Source: Emydura subglobosa
Taxonomy: Eukaryota; Chordata; Testudines; Chelidae
Assembly: GCA_007922225.1 (NCBI GenBank)
Contig: ML679970.1
Span: 40,380,212 to 40,444,211 of the forward strand
DNA length: 64,000 nt
Direction: 5' to 3'
Shown: piece after piece, positions 12,290 to 36,612 of the stretch
Layout of the letters: each line of letters starts with the position of its first letter
Numbering within the stretch: position 1 is the stretch's first letter
Notes under the pieces: model-generated
The model's input: the letters and a program-made list of their open reading frames with translations, nothing else
Told to the model about the DNA's origin: nothing
The model's database searches: none
Translations under genes and position numbers: made by a program

Positions 12290-13075
12290 ACGGACAATCT
12301 GCTACCATCAGTGGACTTACTTGGTAACACTGGATTAGTTTTAATCAAAGACTAGAACAGGTTTATTTGACTACAAAGGGAGAGATTTTAAGCGCGCGTA
12401 AGTAACGGCATTAAAGGCAGAAATGGTTACAAGAAAAATAAAGCACAAACACGTCTTCAACTTAACAAACTAGCCTTGGTGCAAGATGAAGTCCCTTACC
12501 ACACGTTTTCTGCGCCGAACGCTCAGGCCAGGCTCTGCCCCCAACAGCCAGAGGCGCTTTCTTTTGTCGTCTTCGGTGGAAAAGAGAGCTGGATAAGGAG
12601 AGAGAACCACTGGGTGCGGGTTTTTCCACTCACTCGTATCGGTCAGTCACCCTTTGCAATGCATTTTCCAGAGGGTTACCCCTAGCGAAAGGTCAGACCC
12701 GCTGTGCGGACGGGGACAAAGCAGCTCGTGGTGACAGAGGTTTGATTAAGATGCAGGCAGAGCTGTTTGTTCCCCCCCCCCTTCCTTGCCAAAGAAGGGC
12801 CACTTGACGGGGATGGTCCGTCAGCTTTGATGACACCTGGCAAGAGGCAGCAACTTGTCCTTTGTCTTTGAGAAGCCGGTTTCTCACCCCTGCCCCAGCC
12901 CTGTCTAGCAAACACAGGTCAGTCAAGATTTCAGCATATGTTCAGCCCGTTACAGATAGCGGCGCTACATACGATTCACCCGGCTATTGCCGACCAGCAA
13001 GGGCGTTGTTTTCGAATGCTACCCCACCCGGCATAGCTTGTGCTAAGATGACGACAGTCGTGTGCAGGGTGTGAA
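12290..13075. other. Possible decayed retroelement, unassigned
   Basis: A stretch of distinctly higher A/T content than its surroundings, with 'aacaggtttatttgactac' and 'ggttacaagaaaaataaag'. It reads like an antisense LTR or similar dispersed repeat. I cannot name the family and see no coding remnant. Confidence 0.3.
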
Positions 13076-16000
13076 TACGGGGTGCACGCGGTCACACCCG
13101 CCAGTGGGCAGCGTGCAGGTTTGATGCAAGGAGCAGTTTCCGAGAGCCCTAAGGTTGGCTCTCAATGAAACGCTTTTCGAAAGGGGAGCTGACAGGCCCC
13201 TCAGTTCTTGTAACAGCCGTTCTCTCCCTCGGCGGCCTGCATCCAGCTCCCGCGGACGTCACTGCCTTCACTGGGAACAAGGCCTGGAGCCCGCCCGGCC
13301 CAGCAATGCTGCATGTGGGCCTGTGCGAACGTCCTGGCTTTTGAAGTTTGGCATGGGGTGGAACCGCTCGGCGGGGCGCACAAAGGCGGCTGGGTCGGGG
13401 CTGGGCTTGAACTGGGGTTCTCCAGCGCCAAAGGCACGAGGGGCAGGGCTCCAGCAGGCTCCCCTCTGCTGCGGATTGGCCTGGAGGAAGCTGCTAGCGC
13501 TCCCGGCCCAGTCAGGTACAGGCGCAGATGGGGGAAAGCCTGAAGGGAGCTGCAGTGTATAAGCCCCCCCCCACATCCGATTCTCCTGGGGGCTCCTCCC
13601 CAACCTGCCCCAAGCCCTGCGACCGGCTCTGGGAGTGGGGAGCCAGCCGCGCCGTGTGCTGGCAGCCAGATCCCCCCCGAGGCCCGGGTGGCCCTGTGGT
13701 AACTAGGTGCCCCTGGCAGGAAGCAGAGGCGGTTCGCGCCCATAGCAACAGGTAGCACGCCTCGAGCATGGGGCTGCCTGCTGAGCAGGCCCCCCCCTGC
13801 ATGCTGCACGTGCTCCTGATAAGGCAGCTGCATTCTCCCTCTTATCTGCTGGCGTTCCCCCTCCCCCCAGCCCCCATCACACACGGGCATCTGCACGCTG
13901 CCCGCGCCTGGCCCTGCACCAGCCCCCGCCACCCACGGAGGCGGAGGCCAGGCAATCACAGGCAGAGAGACCTCCCTAGCCCCATGAGGGGTGGGGCTGT
14001 GGGCACAGATCCCTCCCATTGGAGAACGTGCACTCTGGCTCCCAATGGGCTCTGGCATGCCTTGATTGCTACCAGAGTTGGGTGCCTAAATCCCTGGGGA
14101 AGCTGGTGCCTAGATATGGCTGAGGTGCTAGCCTGGGTTGCCCCCCCCAGAGAGCGACAAACAGCAGCTGCCTCCATAGCCCCGTGTGCAGGGCGCTGCG
14201 CACCTTGGGGGTCCCGTCCCTTTGAAGGTAATTGTGGGAGGAACAAAGCCACCTCTTGGCCTGCTCTCCAAGCGGCTCTCCTGGCACTAGGCAAGCCGCT
14301 CCTCTGCCAGCCTTTCTGTCCCACTTGGCAGCCACTCCAGTCCCAGCGAGAGCCCCCGTCCCCACGGCTGGGGAGCCAGGCCCACGCCAGTCTAGAGCAG
14401 CGAGTGGCGGGCTTCCCTGCAAGCCCGGTTGCTTTGGAAACCAGCCCTGTTTGGAGTTTTGCAGCTTTGTTGCTATTTAATTAATTAAAGCAGCTGCATT
14501 AGCGTGGGTCTGATCGCCCTGGAACGTGCTTTGTCTGGCAGGAGGCAGCTTTGAAGAGCTGCGCTGCCCATAGGATGCCCGTGAAGGGGGCCTCAGGGCA
14601 TCCCAGCCATACCCCGTAGAGCATTCGGGGACCCCTGCCAATAGTCTGCCTGGGCTCTGGGGCTCTGTCAGGGGATGCCAGCTCAGATCCTACGGAGATG
14701 GGTCTCGGGATGCCAGCTGCTGCTGTGATTGGGCTTCCAGAGCAGCTTTCCATGCCGAGCTGCTCAGGGGAGCTCACGGGGAGCCCGTCTTTGATTTAAC
14801 ACGGGGGCTAAACTTCGGGGACGCAGGCCAGCCGAATGGCTGAAGGGCCAGAGGTCTGCCTGGGGCGTCTCGCCTGCTTGGATCGCGCCCTTTGACTCGC
14901 AGTCCTCCCCTCGGGGACACTCCCCCCCTGCTCTGCAAGCAGCAGCAGCACTGCGACTCGGTCTGAGCTGAGCCCCGCTCCTGGCCGTGAGCCCATTTGT
15001 GAGAGTCCCACAGCACCTCATCCCCAGGAATGCTGAAGGCACCAGTAATGGGGTGTCCTGTCCTTTTATGGGCTGGTCAGCCCCACACAATTGGCCCTGC
15101 CAGCCACACCAGGGATGGGGTGTGAGGTGTCCTCAGTAGAACCAGCTGGGTTTGGAGGTGCTGATTCTATAAAGAGCAATAGGACCGCGGGGAGAAGGGA
15201 ATGTGCAGAGAGAAACAAGCAGAGGCTTCTGCAAAGGCAGCGAATGGCTGCTGGTAGGAGCGAGGTCACAGCTGGGGTGCCTGTGTCTTTAGGGAAAAGG
15301 CTGTGGGCAGGGAAAGCTGGGAGGGCTCTGTGGGACAGCCTGGGAATAGAGACCTGTGGGAGATTGGAGAGAGATTTGGGGACTGATCTGTAATGTGAAT
15401 AAATTCAGCCCCCAGTAGAGCTGGTGCCAGCCCACAGAAGAGTTGTTGTGGTAGCTTGACTGAGCTGAACACGGGAAAGTGAGGCAGGCTGTCTGCAGGG
15501 ACATCTCAGGTCAAGAGCGGGTGTTGTCCCGTCCCACCTCCCTGCACGGGATTCTTGGAGTAAGCATTCCTCTAGCTGCTTCTGGACTACGCTTCCCAGG
15601 GGGCTTTAGTTCTGGGCTGAACTGGTCAATTGCCAGAAAAAATGCCAAGCATTAAAAACAATCAAGAACCAGTCCCCCTCCCGCGCCCCTCCCCCCCCAA
15701 AATCATGATTTGTTTCTGGTTAACGTTTGATTCTTTCTAGTTCCTTTCTGGGTCAAGCCCTCAAACTTCTCTCCATCACCAGGAGAGCTAGAAACACCTT
15801 TTGCTTTCCAAACGCAAAAGGCAACTCTCACGGAAGTGAGGGACTCCGGGAGCTGGCGCTTTAAGAAAGACACCGACACTCGTGAGAGTCGCCAACGCTG
15901 CTGATGCCTGCTTGGAAAAAGCCCCATGGAAACCGTCACAAAGGGTGTGATGGCCACCTCCGTGCCGCCCACTGCCTTCCGAGGGGACTGTAACGGCTGC

Positions 16001-17048
16001 ACACGCGGCGTGGTGCTGATTGAGCTGTTATCGGTGTGTCAATCTCTGGTTGGTGCTTTAATGCTGGCACGGTGCGTCTCCCGGGGTGGACTTTCCCCTG
16101 CTCCACACCCGCCCTCCCCCGGAGCGGCTCACTTGAGTCATCCTTTCGCCTGCGAGGTCCCTTGCTAGAGCGTGACAGAACCGTCCCCTTTTACTGGGTC
16201 TCAGCTGCTGGACCTTTCCCTTTGGAGCTGAAGGTGCCCATTAAACCCCTCCGAGCCCTGAGGTCGCAAAGTTTGTCTTTTTATTAAACTGGTGATAAGT
16301 TACAAAGAAGGAAAAACCAGAGACGGATATGTACAGCATTTTCCAAGGCAGCGGGGCTGGGCTCGCCCATGCTGGGAGATGGGAGGAGGGAAAGCGCTTT
16401 GCAGGGTTGCCGGGACAGATGTTCACCACCCAGTGGAGGCTGGGGTGGTGACAGCAGGGTACACGGCTCCCGGTGCAGTTGGTTGGCTCTCCGGTGGGCC
16501 GGGGGGGATTCCTGTCTGCAGACCTTTTCTTGTGGAGGCAGAAATTCAGGAGCTGCCTGTCCAGATCTTCCCCTGGTGTTTGGCTCCAGTGTAAGGCTGC
16601 TAATTTACCCAGGCTGGGCGCAGGCCCCTAGACCCCTTTGCTCTCTGCGGTTGGGATCGCGGTGTTTCGAGAGTGGGCGCCAGGGTTTCTAACAGGCAGG
16701 ACAGCGCGTGTTCAGTGCCCATGAGCGCAGCGTATCGCGAAGGCTCAGCCTAGCTGTGCCATTGCTTGTGACCCTATGTTCCCGCTTCAGATTCAGCCAG
16801 TTTATTAGCACCCTGCAACCCCTCATTCGCAGTCACTGGTGTCTCTGCTGGGTCGACACCCACAGTCCCGTGGGGCAAGGGGCCCAGCTGGACGCTTCAT
16901 GATACACCTGCTCCACCATGGAGTAAGTCTAGGGGTGAAATGTAGGTGATACACCTGCCTCCTTTGATCCCCCTAGCAGGAAAGTGTTGGAGCAGGGAGG
17001 GCCTGGGTCTCTCCCGCTCCCCATGGAGAAGGATCATCTGAGAGGGAC

Positions 17049-17054
17049 TTTATT
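17049..17054 (-). terminator. PCBP4: Candidate distal poly(A) signal for PCBP4
   Basis: A canonical AATAAA on the minus strand about 1.3 kb after the PCBP4 stop codon. Further ones lie at 16,801-16,806 and near 16,280. Not distinguishable from chance without transcript data. Confidence 0.25.
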
Positions 17055-18140
17055 TAGGGCTGCTAGACTGGTTTTCCTCTCCCAACTCCAAGCTCCACCC
17101 ATGAGGGAGGCGCGGGATAAGTGTGTAACTTCCCACCAGGAAGGAGACTGTGGTGTCCTCCATCTGTCACATGGCTTAGTTCAGTCTCAGTAAGAGCCCT
17201 GGGGATGTACCCTGGGGAGGGCAGAACATGGGAGCCTCCTCCAAGGAGAAAGCAGAGCCAGGAGTTACACAGTGGAACCACTGGGGGCAGGGGCAAAACA
17301 TAGGAAGCCTTGACTGATGTCTCCATCCACTCACGACTGACTCCAACAGCCAAGGAGCCCTTGGAACAAATGAGCCCATTCATTAGCTGTCAGAGCTAGG
17401 TTCTCCCCAGGGACAGATCAGGAGCGTTCCTGACTAGCCACGATCACTTTCCCAGAGCTGTAGTTACCATAGAAGCAAATAGCCACAAGGCTAGCCCAAT
17501 ACATACTCCCCACCCCTGCCCAGAGCCACGGGAGGTGTGGGGGGGTGTCTCCCCTGCCCTGGCAGAGAAGAGCGGCAGGCGCTGTGATATTCTGAGCATT
17601 TGCCTTGATTTCCCTTCAGCCTCTTCTTGCCTGGGGTCCTCAGGGGAGCAGGGGCCAGTGCCTTTCTGCTGGAGGGCAGCCCTTCAGACCCGCCCCGTTG
17701 CCTGGTTCTGTGTGCAGGGTGGGGGGTGGGGGGTGGGGCGGGGGCTCGGGAATGAGTTTCCAGCTTGGTACGAGTCCAGGTATTTTGAGATCCTAAAAAG
17801 CACCGCTTCCTTTGTGGCGCATGAACGGCTCCAGCTCTGCCGCTTCCAGGTGCGGTGGCAGAACTGCGCTGGAACCGGCTGCTAGCCACGCCCGGCCGGC
17901 CACCAGCCAGGGGGCGAGCGCAGCGAGCACTACGCCATCAGGGGAGGGCGACCCCCAGCTCCAAACAAGGGCTGGGGGGACGCCCCCTAAAAGTAACAGC
18001 GCCAAAGCAAGAAAGGTAACGGGGGCAGGGCCAGCCACTCCCAGAGTGGAGAACTGCGGAGTGGGGGTGCAAGTCTGAGACAGCCCCCCCATACAGTCCA
18101 GAGGGGGGGGTGGATGAGCTTTGTGCTGCATCAGCCCCCT

Positions 18141-18146
18141 TTAATA
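18141..18146 (-). terminator. PCBP4: Candidate proximal poly(A) signal for PCBP4
   Basis: Minus-strand ATTAAA variant hexamer about 215 bases after the stop codon, followed by CA-containing sequence and then a T/G-rich stretch (tgtatggggggg), as expected around a cleavage site. Confidence 0.35.
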
Positions 18147-18361
18147 ACTCCGGGGCAGCACTTCTCCCCGCCGCGGCTCCAGGCTGCTCCCCCGCTCGCT
18201 CCTCCACGTTCCCTCACTCTCCGTCTGCCCCGCGTGCTGCTTGGGACGCCCCGGCGTGGGTGGCGCTGACGGGTGCCTGTGGTGGGGTGGAGCGTCCCAC
18301 AAACTTTGGGGGGGGGGGGGAGCGTCCCGAAGTCTCCCCCTTCCTCTCCCGCCCGCCAGCC

Positions 18362-29430
<11,069 letters not shown>

Positions 29431-30429
29431 CCTGTCTGGCGACGCCATGGTGTAGGAATGCATGAACCTGCGTCTGGGCAAACCAGCACCCAGGGGGTGA
29501 GTGGGAACCTGAGCCGCCGAATCTGCAGAGAGCGGGAGAGCAAAGAATATCAGTGGGGTCCAACGAGCCCCGGCGTGGACCTCTTGGGTGGCCCATCACT
29601 GGCATGCACTACGGCCGTGACCCAGCCCTTGGCGAGGCCCACGCTCAGCACTGCAGCACAGATTAGGCTGGCTGGGCAGGCTGTGGTGTGAGCCCCGCTC
29701 CCCCAGAGCCCCCCTGAAGAGCCGTGAGAGAGATGCTAGGACGGAGCATGTGGGCGAATGTGGTGGATGGGCCACGCCTAGCACTGACCCTGCACCCGGC
29801 TCTGGGCGCTGGAGGTGGCATGACTGAGCCAGGGCCCTGGACGCCTGGCACGATCTAGCAGGGATGGCAGAGGTGTCGCTGCTTGTCTGACCAGGGCCTT
29901 CTCTCTGAGATGTCAGCGATCGATCGCCCTGTTCAGACGCTGGCTGGGAAACTCGGCCGTGAAAGGCACAGCCTCCTCCTCCAACCCTCCCTTAGCCCCT
30001 CTTCTTTTGGCTCCTTTCTGTGGTCCCCTCCTCACCAGAACTCCCCCCACCCGCCCTTCGCTGAGCTATGCCCTGGGTCTGGAACAGCTTAGCTCGCTCG
30101 GGGCGGTGCCTGTCCTTGCTCTCCAAGCCCCTGTGCCAGGGGATGGCTCTGGGCAGGCCCGAGTCTTTGCGTTGCATCGCAGGACAGAACCCAGTGCAGC
30201 TCAGCAGTGGGGTGGCGAATGGTTGCTTCCACCCAGGGGCTGGCGTGTGCTGAGTTGGTGGCCTGAGACCTGATTCCAGGCAACAGATGTTCAGCTCTCA
30301 AAAGCTGTGGTTATGGCTGGCAAGTGCTATGGGGCCCACTCAGCGGAGAGGCCGCCAGTGCAATGGGCCACTCCTGTGCCACATGGCACTGTCCCCATCT
30401 GGTGGTGGCTGAACCACAGACAAGCCAAG

Positions 30430-30510
30430 GCGTCTTTTAGCACAGGCAGTAGAGGCTCCTGCCCTTCGAACCAGCTGGTCTCAGGTTTGATCCCAGTTGT
30501 TGATGACCCA
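30430..30510 (+). repeat. tRNA-derived SINE-like head
   Basis: Has an A-box-like 'tagcacaggcagtagagg' and a B-box-like 'caggtttgatcccag' about 45 bases apart, as in tRNA-derived SINEs of sauropsids. Diverged. Confidence 0.4.
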
Positions 30511-30764
30511 ACGAGGCGCGTCACGTTACACACAGGGCCTGGCCGATGCTCTCACCCCCCGAGGATGAGAGGTAGCTATTACACATTTAGGTGTGTGATA
30601 AGAAAATGCCCCAGGGCCTTTTTCTGCTCGGTTTGTTGGCACAGCTTTCTGAACAGTGCAAAAACAATTGTAGAGGTTGTAAATATCAGAAAGTTGGTTT
30701 GGGGCCGTGTCGACGGCAGCTTCCTGGGCGGCGTGGCTAACCGGGCAGAGTAGCCCAGCCCCTG

Positions 30765-31205
30765 TGCCACTTACGAGCCGGATGCAGAGCTCCCCAGTTA
30801 GCCAGACTAGGGAAGATGGCCACTGACTGGACAGAACTAGCCAGCCAGTAACTCCAAGCCCCCAAGAAGTAAGACTAAGACAACTGGTGTAAGAAAGAAG
30901 GGAACATCTGAAAGCAATGAAAAGCCGGTTAGACTGAGGAAGGAAGATGGTGGCACTGGCTAAAGATCGCTAGGAGGTACCAGTTGAGCGTGTTACTGGG
31001 ATCAGGAAAGATGTAGCTGAAGCTAGAGCCTAGAATGTTTATAGCTGAGGTTGTTTTAATAATCTGCCCCTGCGGGCTGGTACCAGATGAGGTATAAAAG
31101 CTACCAGGTGGGGCTTTAACAAAGCCGGAAGCAGCCTCCCTGTTCCCCAGGACTGGTCACTGACCATTGTGCTCCATCTCCGTCACTTAGGCTTCATGCT
31201 ACAAT
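30765..31205 (+). mobile_element. Candidate solo LTR with TATA box
   Basis: Starts TG (tgtgccactta) and ends CA (catgctaca), about 440 bases. A TATAAAA box lies at 31,093-31,099, followed by a U5-like stretch. No gag, pol or env remnant is adjacent and I could not confirm a target-site duplication, so the LTR assignment is an inference; a cellular noncoding promoter is the alternative. Confidence 0.35.
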
Positions 31206-33799
31206 GTTCTCATTAGAGCTTTCAACTGGCTAAGCGGCAGGAACTGTGCTTCTCCCCAACGGGGCGACCTCCTAAGGGGCTGAGGCGAGGCAGGGGCAGG
31301 GAACGCGTGCAGCCAGTGCCCATCCTGAACCTGGTCTGTGGACAGAAGAGCTTGGTCTCCAGGGCTTGCGATCCGGCACCCCTTCCCCAGCCTTGCATGC
31401 ATGCTGTGACCCGCTCCCCAGGGCTTAGCAGAGCAAAGGGGCTGGCGTGAGACAAGGGGTGGTGAATGGGGAAGGGGCCGGTGTGAAGTTTCCATCTCGC
31501 AGGACAAGGCAGCCTCTGATCCGTCTCGCCTTTCTACCTGTCCCATAACACGAGGCCGGGGGGACGCTCGCTGAAGCTGAAGGGCAGTGGATTTGGAGCC
31601 AGGAAATCCTTTCTTCCGGCTCCACCGCAGCAGCTCAGCACAGAGGCAAATCCTGGGCCTGGAGCCCAGTCAGGGCTGGGAACCGCATAAAAGACGTCCC
31701 CGATCGGCGGTGGCTAAGAGGAAGCTGAGCAATGGAAATACAGCCGGGGAGTGGAAGGGCTAAGCTGCTCCAGAACTGATCCTGGGGGCAGGAGGCCAAC
31801 GGGGTCTGAATAAACCATACGGTTTTGGGCGATTGGAGTAAGGCTCTGGCTGACAGCCGAGCGCCCTGCTCCGGGCAGTGGCAGGCAGGCAGGGGGGAGG
31901 GTCTGGCTCACAGCAGAGCCACTGCAGGACAGTTCCAAGGAGCACTTGCAGTTGGTGAAATCTTTGGCCCGCGTCGCTCCGCTGGGGAAGGAATGACCCC
32001 AGCTGAGGGCCAGCCAGGCGCTGCGTAGGGAAGCGGGTGATGGCCGGGGTTAGGTGTGTGGACAAAAAGGTCCATGCGTGGGGAATTGCCAATATTGCCT
32101 TTGTGCTGCGTTATTTCCAGTGCCCATCCCACTGCCTGGGGGCTTTTAAAGCAGGCGATCAGCCCTGAAGAGCCTCCACAACAATCAGAACAACAGCCCT
32201 ATTTCTCGCCCTCCCCTCCCCTTCCCATGGGTCAGCCTGCCCCCTCCTCCCCCAGTTGCCCAGGGACAAAACTGGCCCATACAGTGTGCGCAGAGGGTGC
32301 AAACCTGGGTTGGGCCAGCCCAAGGAGGGAAGCATGTTCCAGATGCCAGGACCCCCAGGGGAAGGGTCTGACAACAGCAGCACCCCCACCCCCATTTAAA
32401 CGAAGGGGCTGCAGCACAAGACTCTGCTGATTGAAATTGTGCCAACATCACAGTAGGGAAAATGACTGGGCGTCCTGGCCAGCTGGCTTCTATTTTCTGC
32501 TCTGTCACCGACTTCATGGATGGCAGGGCCAAAGCGCTTGTCCGTTTCACAGCATCGGGGGGGGGGGGGGAATGGTTCGGGGTCAAAATGGGCCAGACGG
32601 TGCAAAATTCAGTCCAAGAGAGCCCGGATTCTGGGGCGCATTGGTTTTAGTCCAGCCCACGCAGAGGTGGGAGGCAGCTGCAAAGTTTGGATCTGGAATC
32701 CGGTTTTGTGTTCTTGGCTGTTTATCGGCCCCTTCGAGGCTGTTAAGTTAGAGCAGCCCTGAGAGAATCAATTTAATACCAGGAAATCTTCCTCCTCCTC
32801 TGACTGACCGGAGGGGCTGGACCCAGGATATGGGACAGCGGCTTAAAGCCTGTGCTGAGTAGAGTGTGGTGGGAATGGACCATGGGGTCTGTATTGGTCG
32901 GGGGGATGGGCTCTGGGTCTGGGTCTCTCTCTCTCCTGTGGGAGTCCCTGAGAAACCATCAGAGACAATGGACGGCAGCAGAACACCGGTGCCACTGGGG
33001 GAGCAGTGACAGGGCTCTGGGGACACCAAAAGAAGAGGCTGATCAGCTCCGCGGTTTGCTAATAGCTAAGGAGAGAGAAAGGAAATGAGGTGAGTGTCTC
33101 ATGCTGGTGAGTGCATAAAGCTGGTGCTGGGATTGTGAGTCACTTTCAGGTGAAATTACTGGCTGCTGCTAAAGGCTTTACTAAACCTGGGGGCCAGCTC
33201 TTGCCCCCGCTGTGCAGTCTTGAAAAGCCAGGGACTGATCACAGCTCTGCTGGACGTGCAGGCCACGGGGCACATCCTTCACGCTACGGAGTGATGCTAC
33301 TTGGAGATGCATTACAGGAGCTGGTGTGCAAGGGAGGTGCTGTAACACTGCCATAAAGGAGGATCTGCTGGCCCCAAATCCTGTGTCTGTGTGTGTGAGC
33401 GAGACACGTACACACGCACATGCTCCTTGCCGTGCTGTTGGCTTAAGGAGCAGAGCTACATCCCCTCACTCCGCGTGTGCAAAGCCTGTTTTATGCAGGG
33501 TCTGTTGGAGGGCGGCAGGATTTAACGCAGAGCTGAAATGTTTGTGGGATTGCAGCGCACACTGTAACTGTTACAGTTTTGCATTCTCTACCCTGCACTT
33601 GTAATGTCTGAGGAGCCTGCCTGCTTGCCAGTGCCACGTTGCAAGGCAGAATTGATGCTGCATGTTACAGAGAAGGCTCTACCCACACCCAATCCTGGAG
33701 ACTTTACTTTTGTTCTTTCTTGATTTTTGTTTTGTTTTTTCTTAATCTGAAATAAAAGATCAACTGTGCCATAGTACAGAAGGATTGTCTTGTGTTTCT

Positions 33800-34045
33800 G
33801 TCTTGAGATTGGGACTCAGAAAATCTGGGTTTAATTCTTAGAATCTGCCATAGCCTTTCTTTGTGACCTTGGGCAAATCCATTATGCCCTTTGGCCCTGA
33901 TTCAGCATAACACATAAGCATGTGCTAAACTTTAAGCAGGTTCTCGAGTCCTGACTTCAGGGACATACACCTTTGCTTTAATGCTTTGCTGAAGTGAGCC
34001 TCAGTTCCCTATCTGTAAAATGGGGGTAATAATCCTCCAACCCTT
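33800..34045 (+). repeat. MIR element split by a nested palindromic MITE
   Basis: MIR parts are 'tgtgaccttgggcaaatcc' on the left and 'gcctcagttccctatctgta' then 'aaatgggggtaataa' on the right. Between them (about 33,895-33,996) sits a palindrome: 'ccctgattcagcataacaca' with 'taagcatgtgc' versus 'aatgctttgctgaag'. Confidence 0.65.
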
Positions 34046-36499
34046 TGTCTGTCTTGCCTCTGTCTCTCAATGTGTCCTGCGTTCCAATGACTGATGGTTT
34101 GTGGTGAATTATAAATCCTTATAAACTGGATCCATCTATGGACTACAACAGAGCTTCCCCTGAATGAGCTCTGAGATTCCCTCACAGACCAAAGCATGGG
34201 TGCTTAGAGCAGGGTTCAGGGTTGCTTTCAGTAAACCATCCCTTGGGCTGATTTTCTGGTTCTGAACGTGTTGTAAACCTCTGAGGTAACCCAGCAGAAT
34301 CATTTTCTTCCCCCCGCTCTCCCTGCGTAAGCAAATAGACACTGCACTGCGCATCACAAAGCTGCTCCTTCTCACCAGAGATCTGGATGCCTCCCTACGC
34401 AATGTCTGTGGCTTGGCTGTGCTAGGAGTGGTACAGGAGCTAGTGGCTGGGCTGTATCGGCTAACGGGGACACCCCCGATATCACTAAGACATGGCTTGA
34501 CCTGCGATTAGCAACTGCTCAGGTGACAGAAGTGGGAAGGAATTAGATCCTTGAATGTCCTTTTCACCATCCATCTCATTCGTCATTTCAGCGTGGAGGC
34601 TGGCACCCTGCTGGTCAGTTTCATCTTGGTTTCCTTGCAGCGTTACTTCCCAATCCCCAGGTACTAGCACGACTGTTATTGTGACTGACGGAGCAGCCAG
34701 AGACCTGGATCAGGATCAGAGCCCCCTGTACGGTCAAAGACCTGCTCTCTGCTCTACCGTGTCCTTTGGGGGGCCAGCTCCTCTGCTGGTACATGGCAGC
34801 ATATCTCCTTTGTGGTCTAAAGTGCTATTGCCAATTTACACCCACTGAGGGCCTGGCCGGTTTCCAGTCCTGCCCGGAACAGCGGAAAACATTTAAATCG
34901 CCATTCAGTTTTAACCAAACGCCCTTCCACCCAGCCCCGTTTAGATCAGCCTACATGTGGGACCTTTCCCTGAGTTTGACAATGTCCTTTTAATTCTGTG
35001 TGCCTGACTCTCCACAGCCCTGTGTCGACATTTACACCCTTGGGCGCACACAGTAGTATTTTGCACCCATTTTACCCTCACCACGCCATTTCCTGGATCC
35101 CCCCCTCCTACCTTGACTTAACTGGCTACCTGGGAGGTCCCCCTTACGTCATAGGTGGTGTGGCTGGGTCGCCTCCACGTTCCAGCAATTTTTGCCAGCC
35201 AGAAAGGCCCTGTACAGCTGTCAATGACTGCACATAAGTTAGCCATTACGCTGGCTAGCCCCAGAATCTAGGGGCTACGCAGCCACTTTCCCTTGCCCCA
35301 TCTTAATCTGGGCCAACACAGCTGCAGCACAGCCTGGAAGCGCGGTGCAGGGCAGTGCATGAATACACAACATGAGAGACCTGCAGGTGTGCCTTACAAA
35401 ATGAACAGATCTTATAACGCTCTGGGTTGATCTCTCTTGTATCCATGACCAACCAGCGAATCACACAAAATAAAGACAGCCCTTGGACAGTCCACGCCAG
35501 CTCTCCCAGGGGCCCAGCACATGCTGGGAAAGGACAGGGGGGGTGTCTGGTTACTTCTCCTAAGCGGCCCTCAGGAAAGCTGGCTGTGTACAATAAACCT
35601 GCTGGCTCTGTACCTTCCCCGTCTTCCTGCATGGATTAATGACAGGCTCCTGGGGACCTGGGACACAACAGCTGCCAGTTGTTTTTGTGCCACCCATGCT
35701 CAATTGCCCATGTGGCCCGTTGACCACGAGACACCCCTGGATTTCCCACAGACAGCACCTTGCCCCCTGTGTTTCTGCTGGCGCCAAAATGAGCAGGGCT
35801 GCTGCTGTTTAATAACAACTTTGGTTTGTGCAGGCCTGAATCCTGCCAGGACACCTTCCCATGCTTTGCGCAGCCGCCTCGTCCGTGCTGTCGGCCCAGC
35901 TCTGAGGTCAGCGGTTGCGCACCCAGATCCTGGGAGCACGTATGGGGTGCGTTCCCCTCCACAAAACACTCTGTTTGCTCTGAGTTAAAGCGAGTGCCTC
36001 CATCACAACCACAAATCAAGGGGATCCCCAACTAAGGCGATCACCAGTCCCGTGCCCTCTAGCCACATGCACCCTAATATCATAGGACATGATTTTCAGA
36101 GGTATTAAGCACCAAAGGCTCCACCTGCTGGGAGCTGGGGCTGTGCTGTACGTCTGGCTATTGGAGCCAAACGACTCGACCGTGCTCACGCTAGCTCATT
36201 CCACACTCAGACCGGCGGGTATCGTATCAGCCAGTGGAACGCACACGCTTCCCACTACAGCACTCGGCTTTGTTTGGCATAAGGCTCTGAAGAGGAGCAG
36301 TGGGCAGGGGAGGCGAGTTGTTGCTGGCGTGCTCTGTATCTGCACACCAGAGCAGGGCAACTCAGCACCAGCGGCCTAGAGACAACCTGAACAGAGTGGG
36401 GCAACTACTGGACATGCTCAGTAGCTGCTCCTGAAGCTCTAGAGGATGTTTGCATTGTGGGCAAGTCACCTGACTGGCCACACCCAGCACATCTGAGAG

Positions 36500-36612
36500 C
36501 TCAGCCAACCAGAGCACAGTGGAGCATGGGGGAAGGCTATAAATAAGGAGTTAAATGAGCCCTCATGGGGAGATGCTTGCTGTGGGGTCTCAGTCACACT
36601 TGGGATACAGGT
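36500..36612 (+). promoter_or_regulatory. TATA-type promoter candidate with first-exon splice donor
   Basis: TATAAAT at 36,538-36,544 with a CCAAC-like box at 36,505-36,509 upstream. About 70 bases downstream a consensus donor (acag|gtgagt) begins its intron at 36,611. No open frame of note follows. It may be an LTR promoter or a noncoding RNA start. Confidence 0.35.

Larger units (their letters stand above)
6822..18361. other. Intergenic region between convergent GPR62 and PCBP4
   Basis: GPR62 (+) and PCBP4 (-) point toward each other across this 11.5 kb. It must hold both 3'UTRs. No AATAAA follows GPR62 for about 2.6 kb; + strand hexamers occur at 9452-9457 and 9983-9988, too far to assign firmly. 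Otherwise I see MITEs, L2-like remnants, a GA/CA microsatellite and an A/T-richer stretch near 12.3-12.7 kb. Open frames such as 13,201-14,058 (-) have no recognisable domain and look like GC-driven noise. Confidence 0.6.

Noticed and set aside
13201..14058. 285-codon minus-strand open frame
   Set aside because: No domain, overlapping open frames on the other strand, composition-driven.
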